In this document: piece by piece, positions 1 to 7,994 of the stretch
Position numbering within the stretch: the first letter of the stretch is position 1
Layout of the letters: every line of letters begins with the position of its first letter
Source of the DNA: UBA2093 sp044340485
Lineage (GTDB): Bacteria > Actinomycetota > Acidimicrobiia > Acidimicrobiales > Ilumatobacteraceae
Length of the DNA: 10,258 nt
NCBI GenBank assembly: GCA_044340485.1
Contig: JBIITN010000040.1
Span: 1 to 10,258 of the forward strand
Direction: 5' to 3'
Program-made: the position numbers and the translations under genes
Notes under the pieces: model-generated
The model's database searches: none
Seen by the model: the letters and a program-made list of their open reading frames with translations, nothing else
What the model was told of the DNA's origin: nothing

Positions 1-5
1 GAGAC

Positions 6-746
6 ATGTCGAAGTATCCAACAGTTATTTTTGTTCACGGCGCATGGCACGGTGCGTGGTCGTGGGCGCCACTTCAGGCCAAGCTCGACAAGATGGGGAT
101 TCCCTCGGTTGCAGTAGACCTTCCGGGGCACAGCACTAACACACAACAATTCACCGACATGCATGGTGATGCACGGTATGTCGCACAAGTTGCCTCGAAC
201 ATTGGCGGCGACATCATTCTCGTGGGGCATTCATATGGTGGCGGTGTCATCGGACAAGCTGCGGCACAGTTGCGCGGGAACGCCACGGCAAACATTGTGC
301 ACTTGGTGTACATGGCAGCCTTTGTGTTGGATGTTGGCGAGAGCGTTGGTGGACTAGCGGCCGACCTAGCAAAACAATCCCCTGTGGAATCAAACATGCT
401 CGGATCTGCAATGATCCCTGGTCCCGAAGGTTTGTTACTTCTCGACCCCCACGGAGCTGTCGACGCTCTGTACAACGAATGTTCCAAGAAAATGGCAAAG
501 GCCGCCATCGCGCGCCTGTCACCACAACCTGCTGTGACATTTTCACAACCCACCAATGGCGCACCATGGAAGTTGATCCCGTCCACGTACGTGGTGTGCG
601 AAAAAGATAATGCGGTGCATCCAAAGCATCAGCACCTGATGGCCAAACGCTGCAGCAAAGTGATATCTATCGATGCTGATCACTCACCGTTTATGTGCAT
701 GCCGAAAGAATCCGCCAAAATCATCGGCAAAATCGCCGGCGCCTAA
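6..746 (+). CDS. Alpha/beta hydrolase, plant-esterase-like (Abhydrolase_6)
   Basis: This is a 246-residue soluble protein with no signal peptide, of normal length for the small esterase/hydroxynitrile-lyase-like branch of alpha/beta hydrolases. Visible motifs are the HGAWHGAWSW strand-loop (residues 11-20), which forms the oxyanion-hole region, then DLPGHS (38-43). The nucleophile elbow is GHSYGG (74-79, Ser76). The likely acid is Asp201 in EKDNAV and the catalytic His is His226 in DADHSPF, so the triad is complete. Relatives hydrolyse small carboxylic esters such as methyl salicylate and pyrethroids; the substrate here cannot be read from sequence. The ATG at base 6 is used because the protein begins just before the first beta strand, but only five upstream bases are visible, so promoter and ribosome site cannot be judged. 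It ends 12 bases from the convergent CotH gene and has no obvious functional link to it. Confidence 0.9.
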   Translation: MSKYPTVIFVHGAWHGAWSWAPLQAKLDKMGIPSVAVDLPGHSTNTQQFTDMHGDARYVAQVASNIGGDIILVGHSYGGGVIGQAAAQLRGNATANIVHLVYMAAFVLDVGESVGGLAADLAKQSPVESNMLGSAMIPGPEGLLLLDPHGAVDALYNECSKKMAKAAIARLSPQPAVTFSQPTNGAPWKLIPSTYVVCEKDNAVHPKHQHLMAKRCSKVISIDADHSPFMCMPKESAKIIGKIAGA

Positions 747-758
747 AAAGGCGACCAC

Positions 759-3032
759 TCAGTCGAGCACGGCTGCGTGTATCAACATCTCGCGTCGCAT
801 GTCTGCGGGTTGCTGTATACGTTCTGAAATGAACACAGCCGACTTACCAGGCAACAACACCGTTCCTGGAGGAACTGTTGTGTTTAACGTTGGCAGATTC
901 TCTCCGGAAATATCGATAGCAACAGAATCTGTATTCGTGATGCGCACTTTGTCGGTTCCTGAGATTGTGTAAGAGATTTTGCTTGCTTGCGCGGTGGGTA
1001 AATATTTGGCGTCGTCGCGCAGGTAGTACCCACGCTTTTGTGCTGCATAGTTATTAACGATGAGATCTTGCGCCTCTTTCATTGTCTGTGGCTCACCGTA
1101 TTGACCCCATTTATCGATGTCATCTTCGGCGTCTTGTGCCATTGACTCATGAAGCTCGTCAAGCTTTCTTTCAATAACTCCCTCTCGTAAATACAAGTCC
1201 GACAACGTACGGGTGCGACGATCAAGCATTTCTCGAAATTGGGGAATGCGAATGAAAATACGGGCAAAACGATTTGCTTCCATGTAGTTGATGAAAGAAT
1301 TTGCAAACACGTCATCGCATCGCGACTTGCAGCCAGCTGTCCACTTCTTCCCGAAATTGAGGTCATGGTCGATGGGCTGAAAGCGCCATTTCTCATCGCG
1401 CGGATCGTAGAACATCATCCAGTTTTTATGTTCAAGTTCAACATGCTGTGATACTCGAGCAACGGCGAGAGCGTTCACCACTTGTGGAATATCAATGTGG
1501 CGATACGTGAAATCAATTACTTTTTGTCGATCAGTGTGATTGATTTGCTCTATTAGCCACCGCAACTCGTCATGATGAAAATTTTCAGTTTGAGTAATGC
1601 GGCGATAGTCGACATTCATTTCCTCGTCGCTGCGATACGTATGTCCAAGTCGTAATGTAGAGATTCGTTCACCCTTTATTGCAACTGTGTCCTCGTTGAA
1701 ACCAAATGATTTTCGCCAACGTCCGTCTGGCTGTTCGTGATACAGATACAACCCATAAAACTCATTGTTTAATTCAAGACGTACTGGGAACACTTGCTGG
1801 TTCATGCCGCCGGCCACCAACTGGAGGTTGTATGTGAGAAGTTCACGTGAGAACGACTTATCAGTGAGCATTGAATGCAACCCAAACTCGTTTACGGGCT
1901 CTCGAGTCAACCCTTTCATGTCCCAATCACGACCAGTGGGTAAAGAGACCTTGTACTTATTCTTATTCCGACCGCGAGACTCTTGACCCTTAATGCGGAT
2001 GAGCGCGTTATCAATGATGTGTCCGTCGTAGGCAAAGACAGCAGGGAAACCCGTGTCTCCTTCCAGTTTGCGATTCTCACGCAAATCTTGAAAGTGTGTG
2101 TCATCCATGAACCACTGCAGACGGGGCAACGCAGTGGGATTCGGTGATGCCACAACGGTGCCGTCATATGTTGCACCTTGTTGTGCCGAGGGCCAGACAA
2201 CAGAAGCGTCGTTTACACGCGTTTCTATGCGATAGCGGATCAAAGTTCCAGCAGTTGCGCCAGGAATACTTGCCACCCATCGACCATCTGCATCGCGAGT
2301 CATCGACGTAGAGGTTTCAGAATTGAAGTTGTAGCGATAATGCAACTGCACAACTGGCGCACTATCAACTTGTACAACGCCAAGTGACGCAGTCACTCGC
2401 ACAGGGGAATTCGCCGACGGCGAAACAGTGTGCGTGACCTCTGAGAACTCTGTGAGGGAATCAGCGGCCAGAGCCGCTAGTGCTTTTCCCGGGGATGGTT
2501 CTCCAGGGGTTGGTGGCGCGGCGACCCACGCATTTGGCGAATCAGCAATTGCCAAAAGGTCAACCCGGTGCAACGAATCTCCATCACCATCTGCCGACTC
2601 AGGCCATGGCGTGGAGTCTGAGTAGTTCACTTCATCGCGCACGTTGTCTTGTGCATCAACTAGGCGAATAAGTTCGCCTTTGTTTCCTAGACGACCATCG
2701 AAATCAGAACCACGCACTACGAGAAACATTCCTGGTTTGATCACCGTTGTCTGTGTAAAGCAATATCCCACACCCTTGATACACCAACCAGTCAATGCGA
2801 CATCGTCATCATGATTGTTATGTAACTCGATGAAGTCATTCGCATCGGTATCGCTCACATCGTGATAATTGATCTCAGAGATCACTACATGAAGTGGCTG
2901 ATCTGTTGATACAGCCGATGAAGAATTGGTGGTGTTGTCACCAGAGCCACCACACGAGGAAATGATAAAACCTGTTGCTACACCCAGAACCATGATCTGT
3001 CGCAGACGACGAGACGCGATGAGCGATTTCAT
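759..3032 (-). CDS. CotH-family kinase lipoprotein with lamin-tail domains (second paralog)
   Basis: This 757-residue exported lipoprotein is a paralog of its upstream neighbour. The start is the ATG at 3032, whose bases overlap the neighbour's TGA as ATGA. A TTG six codons earlier (3050) lengthens the ORF but has no ribosome site, so translational coupling is the better model. Layout: signal peptide with lipobox ISSC (Cys27); lamin-tail domain about 47-155 (ISEINYHDVSD, TGWC); beta-rich linker about 195-292; CotH domain about 300-620; a short lamin-tail-like C-terminal segment about 695-740 (VRITNTDSVAIDISG, PPGTVLLPG). The CotH core keeps EHKNWMMFYDP (534-544) and PIDHDLNFG (553-561), the acidic motif expected to bind metal and ATP in this atypical kinase fold. 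It has one N-terminal lamin-tail domain where the neighbour has two. The known CotH kinase phosphorylates spore-coat proteins; no spore genes are visible here, so the substrate is unknown. Probable location is the outer face of the membrane. Confidence 0.88.
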   Translation of the reverse strand: MKSLIASRRLRQIMVLGVATGFIISSCGGSGDNTTNSSSAVSTDQPLHVVISEINYHDVSDTDANDFIELHNNHDDDVALTGWCIKGVGYCFTQTTVIKPGMFLVVRGSDFDGRLGNKGELIRLVDAQDNVRDEVNYSDSTPWPESADGDGDSLHRVDLLAIADSPNAWVAAPPTPGEPSPGKALAALAADSLTEFSEVTHTVSPSANSPVRVTASLGVVQVDSAPVVQLHYRYNFNSETSTSMTRDADGRWVASIPGATAGTLIRYRIETRVNDASVVWPSAQQGATYDGTVVASPNPTALPRLQWFMDDTHFQDLRENRKLEGDTGFPAVFAYDGHIIDNALIRIKGQESRGRNKNKYKVSLPTGRDWDMKGLTREPVNEFGLHSMLTDKSFSRELLTYNLQLVAGGMNQQVFPVRLELNNEFYGLYLYHEQPDGRWRKSFGFNEDTVAIKGERISTLRLGHTYRSDEEMNVDYRRITQTENFHHDELRWLIEQINHTDRQKVIDFTYRHIDIPQVVNALAVARVSQHVELEHKNWMMFYDPRDEKWRFQPIDHDLNFGKKWTAGCKSRCDDVFANSFINYMEANRFARIFIRIPQFREMLDRRTRTLSDLYLREGVIERKLDELHESMAQDAEDDIDKWGQYGEPQTMKEAQDLIVNNYAAQKRGYYLRDDAKYLPTAQASKISYTISGTDKVRITNTDSVAIDISGENLPTLNTTVPPGTVLLPGKSAVFISERIQQPADMRREMLIHAAVLD

Positions 3033-5725
3033 TGCGCAGCACCAACCCAAATGTGCAGATCATTTGCCGCAAGTGTTGTCGGACGTGGTCCGCGAGTGGC
3101 GGTGAACACCGCAGTCCGGCCAGGCAACAACACCGTTCCCGCGGGCACAACAGCCCCCAACACCGTCAATGGCACACCGGAAATGTCTATTGCGACATTG
3201 TCGGTGCTGGTGATTCGTACACCGTCACCTTCTGTCAACGTGTACGACACTGGGTTCTTTTGAGGACCGGGTAAGCGAGAGGATTTCGGCCCGAGAAACA
3301 ATTTGCGTTTGGGCACAAAGTATTGATTGATGAGAATTTCTTGACCGCGCTGCATGGACTGCTGTTCCCCGTAGGTGTACCAAATCTTACGGTCACGCGC
3401 CGCGTCATCACGCATCAGCTGTTCAAGCTCGCTAACGCGGGTTTCCACTTTGCCCTCTGCGAGAAACTCATCAGCAAGTGTCTTTGTACGACGATCAAGC
3501 ATTGTGCGAAAGTCGGGATTTTTCAAAAGGATGCGCGCCAAGCGATTTGATTCCATGTAGTCCATGTAGCCACTTGCATCCACTTCTTCGCAAAAAGCAT
3601 TACAACCCGTCACATACCGCCGCCCAAAATTCAAATCAAAGTCGATCGGGACAAGTCGCCACTTTTCATCTGCCGGGTCATACAGCAACATGTGATTCTT
3701 GTGTTCCCACTCAAGATGTTGAGCGACACGCATGGTTGCCATCGCCTCAATGATCTGAGGAATATCTAAATGCTTGTATGCAAACGCAAGCAGCTCGGCT
3801 TGATTGCCGTTATTCACTTGGTTAATGAGCGTACGGACTTCGTCAACGTTGTCGATGTAATCCTGCGTTTGACGCTGATAACGCAGCTTTAGTTCCTTGT
3901 TGGGTATATCGAGTTGATCTCGATTCAATGTCGCGCGAAGATCAGATTTAAATGCCACAACTGCATCAGAAAAACCATGCTTGTCTCGCCATTGCCCATC
4001 TGGCTGTTCTTGATACAGATACAAACCATAAAACTCATTGTTCTTTTCAAATCGCAATGGAAATATCTGTTGACCAATGCCTCCACCCAGAGTCTGTAAT
4101 TCGCTCGTTAATATCTCGCGTACGAAAGATTTATCTGTCACCACAGAGTTCAATGCAAACTCATTGACTGGATTCTCTAATAAGCCGCCCATATCCCACT
4201 CATATCCTGCGGGCAAAACAATTTTCCATTTACGCTTTTCATTAAGTCGAGATTGATTTCCTCGAATACGCATGGATACGTTGTCGAAGACCTCTCCGTT
4301 ATATGCGATCACCGTTGGATAACCGTTGTCTCCGTACAAATCTCGGTCGTAATAGATCTTGTTGTAACTCTTGTCGGTGACAAACCACTGCAAGCGCGGC
4401 AAGTTGCTTTCTGATGGAGATTGCACCACTGTGCCGCGATAATTCATACCGTCACCTTGACGCGGCCATGTCCCCTCACCGGCCCCCGATGTCCCCACCA
4501 AGCGATAACGCACCAAAGTGCCCGCGGGTTGTGCAGGGATCTCAGCACTCCAGCGACCATCTGGTTGTTGTGCCATCGAGACAACAACGTCTTTCTCAAA
4601 ATTGATCTTGTATGACAGAGCAAGCGCATCGCCGTCGCGTATTGATGTTGTCACAGTTATCGGCTGCTCAGGAGTTGGCAAAACTGTGTGCTCAACCAGA
4701 TCGAAACTTGTGGTGTAACCGTTCTGTGATTGCACGTCATGTATTCCTGGCGTGGGCACAACCGCTTCCCAGTTCGACGCCATGTACCCCATCAATAGTG
4801 GGTCACGTCGCTGCAACGAATAACCATGACCGTCAGCGAGCGCGGGCCATGCACCACGATCTTCGTATCGAAGAGCATCCTGCACGACACCAGTCGCGTC
4901 CACAAGACGTAACACCTGTCGCTTGTTACTCAGTTCACCCGCGGGGAAACCCCGTACGTCGCGCACTTGACCGGGAGCAAGCGACGCACTTGTGTCAAAA
5001 CACACCTGAGCCTCTGGGATACACCAACCCGCCAATGACACAACTGCATTGGATACATTCAACAACTCAACGAATTCTTCGGCTGGATTGTCGTCTGCTG
5101 GGTGATAGTTGACCTCGTTGATAACAACAGCTGCGTTGGAGCGTGGCGTTGTACGAAACGTGGCGTCATATGCCAACCCAGGCGACGGTGCATCTGCGAT
5201 CCATGCGTTCACGTCACTGCCTGCTTGTGCTTCCGCGACTCGGTGTAGAGATTCTCCCGCCCCATCGGCGCGTGGTGACCATGGTGGAGTGGACCCGTAT
5301 GTCACCTCATCGATGATCTTGTTGTCGTCATCGACCAACTGCACAGCTTCAGAATTGTTGCCTAATCGACCGCCAAACTCAGACCCCCTCACAATGAGAA
5401 ATGCGCCTGCACGTATCTGTGCAGATTCATCAAAACAAAAATCAACACCGTCAATGCACCAGCCCTTGAGCGACACATCGTCATCGCTCGCATTGTGCAG
5501 TTCAATGAAATCTTGTCTGTCATCGTCTGAGATGTCGTGATAGTTGATTTCGCTAATGAAGACCTCGAAGGGGCCCCGTGGGCGCTCAATGTCTGTATCA
5601 AGCCCTCCTGTCCCCACCGGACGCGCATTTGATGAGTCGGAGGACCCAGAGCGAGAGCCACATGACCCAAGAACGAGCGAAAAGGTGACCCACAACGCAA
5701 TCGAGACTGGCACTTTTCGCGTCAC
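3029..5725 (-). CDS. CotH-family kinase lipoprotein with two N-terminal lamin-tail domains
   Basis: This 898-residue exported lipoprotein is the first gene of the CotH pair. It starts at a GTG (5725) lying six bases behind a TACAAT box, which suggests a leaderless mRNA. Layout: signal peptide with lipobox LGSC (Cys22); lamin-tail domain 1 about 53-160 (FISEINYHDISD, LKGWC); lamin-tail domain 2 about 198-305 (VVINEVNYHPAD, LAGWC); an Ig-like beta linker about 340-434 (PDGRWSAEIP, GTLVRYRL); CotH domain about 440-760; a lamin-tail-like C-terminal piece about 835-880. The CotH domain has SMRIRGNQSR (484-493), EHKNHMLLYDP (674-684), and PIDFDLNFG (693-701) with the two Asp expected at the active site. 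CotH proteins are secreted or surface atypical kinases. Lamin-tail domains usually mediate binding or adhesion. The pair is divergent from DUF4956 and VTC, a recurring neighbourhood. Substrate and whether it is catalytically active are not known. Confidence 0.9.
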   Translation of the reverse strand: MTRKVPVSIALWVTFSLVLGSCGSRSGSSDSSNARPVGTGGLDTDIERPRGPFEVFISEINYHDISDDDRQDFIELHNASDDDVSLKGWCIDGVDFCFDESAQIRAGAFLIVRGSEFGGRLGNNSEAVQLVDDDNKIIDEVTYGSTPPWSPRADGAGESLHRVAEAQAGSDVNAWIADAPSPGLAYDATFRTTPRSNAAVVINEVNYHPADDNPAEEFVELLNVSNAVVSLAGWCIPEAQVCFDTSASLAPGQVRDVRGFPAGELSNKRQVLRLVDATGVVQDALRYEDRGAWPALADGHGYSLQRRDPLLMGYMASNWEAVVPTPGIHDVQSQNGYTTSFDLVEHTVLPTPEQPITVTTSIRDGDALALSYKINFEKDVVVSMAQQPDGRWSAEIPAQPAGTLVRYRLVGTSGAGEGTWPRQGDGMNYRGTVVQSPSESNLPRLQWFVTDKSYNKIYYDRDLYGDNGYPTVIAYNGEVFDNVSMRIRGNQSRLNEKRKWKIVLPAGYEWDMGGLLENPVNEFALNSVVTDKSFVREILTSELQTLGGGIGQQIFPLRFEKNNEFYGLYLYQEQPDGQWRDKHGFSDAVVAFKSDLRATLNRDQLDIPNKELKLRYQRQTQDYIDNVDEVRTLINQVNNGNQAELLAFAYKHLDIPQIIEAMATMRVAQHLEWEHKNHMLLYDPADEKWRLVPIDFDLNFGRRYVTGCNAFCEEVDASGYMDYMESNRLARILLKNPDFRTMLDRRTKTLADEFLAEGKVETRVSELEQLMRDDAARDRKIWYTYGEQQSMQRGQEILINQYFVPKRKLFLGPKSSRLPGPQKNPVSYTLTEGDGVRITSTDNVAIDISGVPLTVLGAVVPAGTVLLPGRTAVFTATRGPRPTTLAANDLHIWVGAAQ

Positions 5726-5731
5726 AGATTG

Positions 5732-5737
5732 ATTGTA
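5732..5737 (-). promoter_or_regulatory. -10 box of a leaderless promoter for the CotH pair
   Basis: On the minus strand the hexamer TACAAT is followed by exactly six bases and then the GTG start at 5725. The predicted transcript would therefore begin at or within a base of the start codon. No Shine-Dalgarno fits in that space, and I see no convincing -35. TANNNT six to seven bases before ATG or GTG is the known signature of actinobacterial leaderless mRNAs. The 5' end itself is inferred. Confidence 0.5.
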
Positions 5738-5747
5738 TGTCCACGGT

Positions 5748-5753
5748 TAGCAT
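5748..5753 (+). promoter_or_regulatory. Possible -10 box for the DUF4956-VTC operon
   Basis: TAGCAT fits TANNNT and lies 11 bases before the ATG at 5765, which would give a leader of only a few bases. No good -35 and no Shine-Dalgarno are visible. The whole divergent intergenic region with the CotH pair is only 39 bases (5726-5764), so both promoters must sit within or overlap it. Weak evidence on its own. Confidence 0.25.
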
Positions 5754-5764
5754 GGGAACCCAGC

Positions 5765-6340
5765 ATGAACGAACTTGATCTGCCCAACCTGTTACGGGAT
5801 TTTGCTATTGACGCGGTGGCAATCACCCTTCTTGCCTACTTCATCTATTACCTACGCCATCGCCGTCGCGACGCCACTATCGGATACATCGCGACCAACG
5901 TGGCCATTTTTGTGGTGTCAGCTGCACTGTCGTCTTCCACCGCACTGAACGTCGGTGTTGGCTTCGGATTGTTTGCGGTGTTGTCCATTGTTCGTCTGCG
6001 CTCAGACGAAGCAACCCAGTCTGAAATCGGCTACACGATGGTCGCTCTCGTTATTGGTCTTATGACCGGTCTTCCCGGTCTTGACACTGAGATCAAGATT
6101 GTTTTCTCAGCGTTGCTCGTCGCCACAATGTTCATCGTGGATCATCCACGCCTCATCAAGCCGCAGCAGTACCAGCGACTGCGTATCGAACTTGATCGCA
6201 TCATCACAAATGAAAACGAACTGCGAGAGTTTGTCGGAAGCCGCATCAAAGGTGACGTCAAACGACTTACTGTTCTCGAGATTGATTTTGTTCGCGAAAC
6301 AATGAGTCTTGATGTGCGCGCAGATCACTACAACCTCTAA
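5765..6340 (+). CDS. DUF4956 polytopic membrane protein
   Basis: This 191-residue protein has hydrophobic segments at about 14-30, 39-56, 62-76, 88-101 and 109-125, giving four or five membrane spans, followed by a soluble C-terminal domain of about 65 residues. The signature GFGLFAVLSIVRLRSDE (66-82), followed by IGYTMVALVIGL (88-99), is what I recognise as the DUF4956 core. The ATG at 5765 is preferred. A TTG at 5729 would add 12 residues of non-membrane sequence and nearly collide with the divergent CotH start. The stop is 7 bases before the VTC polymerase gene, so the two are surely co-transcribed. The family has no proven function. Its tight pairing with VTC polymerases suggests a membrane partner or pore, comparable in role to the small membrane subunit of the yeast VTC complex; that analogy is inference. 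Confidence 0.85.
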   Translation: MNELDLPNLLRDFAIDAVAITLLAYFIYYLRHRRRDATIGYIATNVAIFVVSAALSSSTALNVGVGFGLFAVLSIVRLRSDEATQSEIGYTMVALVIGLMTGLPGLDTEIKIVFSALLVATMFIVDHPRLIKPQQYQRLRIELDRIITNENELREFVGSRIKGDVKRLTVLEIDFVRETMSLDVRADHYNL

Positions 6341-6347
6341 CTAGCTT

Positions 6348-7133
6348 GTGACCACACTCGAAGAATTCCCGTCAATCTCTCTAGAGCACCTCACAGCACA
6401 AGCAGAGCTGCTGCACCGGTATGACACAAAATATCTTGTTCATGTCAACCAACTACCAGATCTGTATACAACCTTGGCCTCACACATGTCGGTTTTAGAG
6501 CATGAGGGATTGCGTTGCGCTCCATATTCCACAACATATTTCGACACCCCAGACGTGCGTACATACCACGATCACCTCAAAGGACGACGCAAGAGGTTCA
6601 AAGTACGCACTCGCCACTATCGCGACCCGAATAATGGATTCCTTGAAATCAAAATGAAAAAACCACGGGGACAGACACTGAAAGTGCGTTGGCCGTACGA
6701 ACTTTCTCGTATAGATGCTGTTCTCGGCGATGCGGAAATGTCTCTCATTAACGAGGCCTTACGTGATTCTTTCTACGAAGAAATCTCAGATCCATTTCAC
6801 CGCACTCTCCACACAACGTTCAATCGCACAACATTGTTTGACATTTCGTCACTCGAACGGATCACGATAGATACTCAACTCACAGCATCTCTTTGTGGCG
6901 TCGTCCCCAACAGCCATGATCCGCAATCGTCAGTCGATCTTGGACAACACTGTGCGATCATCGAAATCAAGTCGCCAACAAAGATTGGCGATACTCACCG
7001 CATTTTCACTCATCTCGGCATTCTTCAAACCAGTATCAGTAAATACTGCGCAGGCCTATCCGCACTACGACCCGACCTTATAAATGTGCCGTGGCGCGAG
7101 GCCTTGCGCGCACTACAAGGCTCCGGTCAATAA
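6348..7133 (+). CDS. VTC-domain polyphosphate polymerase
   Basis: This 261-residue cytosolic protein belongs to the VTC family of the triphosphate-tunnel (CYTH-like) fold, in which a beta barrel lined with basic and acidic residues elongates polyphosphate from nucleotide triphosphate. Visible motifs: RYDTKY (24-29), TTYFDTPD (62-69), the basic strand GRRKRFKVRTRHY (79-91) with the KxRxR pattern, FLEIKMKKPRG (98-108), LKVRW (111-115), IIEIKSP (204-210) and SKY (231-233). The expected tunnel Lys, Arg and Glu positions all appear present. It starts at a GTG (6348) 7 bases after the DUF4956 stop, with no clear ribosome site, so it is probably coupled. It has no membrane segment and no SPX domain, unlike yeast Vtc4, so DUF4956 is the likely membrane partner. 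The last 21 bases overlap the end of convergent uppP. Product identity (polyphosphate or another phosphate polymer) is inferred from family. Confidence 0.88.
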   Translation: MTTLEEFPSISLEHLTAQAELLHRYDTKYLVHVNQLPDLYTTLASHMSVLEHEGLRCAPYSTTYFDTPDVRTYHDHLKGRRKRFKVRTRHYRDPNNGFLEIKMKKPRGQTLKVRWPYELSRIDAVLGDAEMSLINEALRDSFYEEISDPFHRTLHTTFNRTTLFDISSLERITIDTQLTASLCGVVPNSHDPQSSVDLGQHCAIIEIKSPTKIGDTHRIFTHLGILQTSISKYCAGLSALRPDLINVPWREALRALQGSGQ

Positions 7134-7943
7134 CAACACAACTCCAGTTGCCGCTATTGCGAGTCGATACCAGCCGAAAATTCGCAAATCATGTGATGCG
7201 AGATATCCCACCACCCATTTCACTGCGATAATCGCCGTCACAAAAGCTGCAACAAGTCCAAGCGCTGGCGCTAACACACCAAATTGATCAAATAATTCAT
7301 CACCATTTCGCAACAAGTCATACACGCTTGCTGCAGTCAGTGTCGCAAGGCCTAAAAGAAAACTGAACTCGAGTGCTGCCGACATCGACAGGCCAACCAG
7401 TAACGCGGCCACAAGGGTAACGAGAGCACGACTCACTCCTGGCCACAACGCAATCGCTTGTGCCATTCCAATAATGAATGCGGACCGTACAGATAAATCC
7501 AATAGTGCCCCACTTGTCACACGGGGTCTCCACACAAGAAGAAAGACTCCTCCAACAGCCCATGCGATAACCACAGGAATAGGACCAAACAACGAGTCTT
7601 TAATTGCGTCGCCAAACACCGCGCCAAGAAATGCGGCGGGAAGAAACGCTGTTAATAAACGACTGAACACGCGACGACCTTCTGGCGAGTGTCCCAACAC
7701 CCCTTTGCACATTTGCCCAATTCGTGATCGATAGAGAAATGCAACCGCAATAATCGCACCGAATTGGATTGCTATTGCATACGTATCTGCTGCACGTTCC
7801 GCCTCGGCAGTATCAAAACCAAAAAGTTGTTGCACCACCAATAAGTGTCCAGTGGAAGAAATTGGCAGAAATTCGGTGATGCCTTCAACAACGCCGAGCA
7901 CAATCGCTTCGGGAATTGACAGCAACCCACTCACTTGAACCAT
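7113..7943 (-). CDS. uppP: Undecaprenyl-diphosphate phosphatase (UppP/BacA family)
   Basis: This 276-residue integral membrane enzyme removes one phosphate from undecaprenyl diphosphate, recycling the lipid carrier for peptidoglycan and other wall polymers. The first signature is complete: EGITEFLPISSTGH (20-33), including the catalytic Glu pair, Ser and His. The second, ALWPGVSRAL (165-174), keeps Arg172 but has Ala-Leu where the family usually has Ser-Gly. Other family features are AIQFGAIIAV (58-67) and multiple hydrophobic spans to the C-terminus. I chose the ATG at 7943 because it gives the usual length. A GTG at 7955 or a TTG at 8006 would add 4 or 21 residues that are not hydrophobic and not family-like. 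No clear Shine-Dalgarno precedes it. It is convergent with VTC (21-base overlap) and divergent from mrpA. Confidence 0.92.
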   Translation of the reverse strand: MVQVSGLLSIPEAIVLGVVEGITEFLPISSTGHLLVVQQLFGFDTAEAERAADTYAIAIQFGAIIAVAFLYRSRIGQMCKGVLGHSPEGRRVFSRLLTAFLPAAFLGAVFGDAIKDSLFGPIPVVIAWAVGGVFLLVWRPRVTSGALLDLSVRSAFIIGMAQAIALWPGVSRALVTLVAALLVGLSMSAALEFSFLLGLATLTAASVYDLLRNGDELFDQFGVLAPALGLVAAFVTAIIAVKWVVGYLASHDLRIFGWYRLAIAATGVVLLLTGAL

Positions 7944-7994
7944 GGTAGGTGACACTCGTTTGTAAATTCGGTAGATAGAGGCGACAAAAACCCG

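Noticed and set aside
740..753. CGCC-TAAAAA-GGCG hairpin between the hydrolase and CotH stops, as a terminator
   Set aside because: Only four base pairs and no T-run on either strand after the stem.
3032..3050. TTG at 3050 as start of the second CotH gene
   Set aside because: The ATGA overlap at 3029-3032 gives a standard signal peptide start; the extension adds two Cys ahead of the signal peptide.
4612..5112. 166-codon plus-strand open frame inside the first CotH gene
   Set aside because: It lies wholly antisense to a clear domain-bearing gene, and its translation has no recognisable motifs and a shadow-like composition.
5109..5540. 143-codon plus-strand open frame opposite the lamin-tail domains
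   Set aside because: Antisense shadow rich in Ser, Pro and Ala with no family features or start signals.
5729..5764. TTG at 5729 as the DUF4956 start
   Set aside because: It adds 12 residues with no family match and leaves almost no room for either divergent promoter; the ATG at 5765 fits better.
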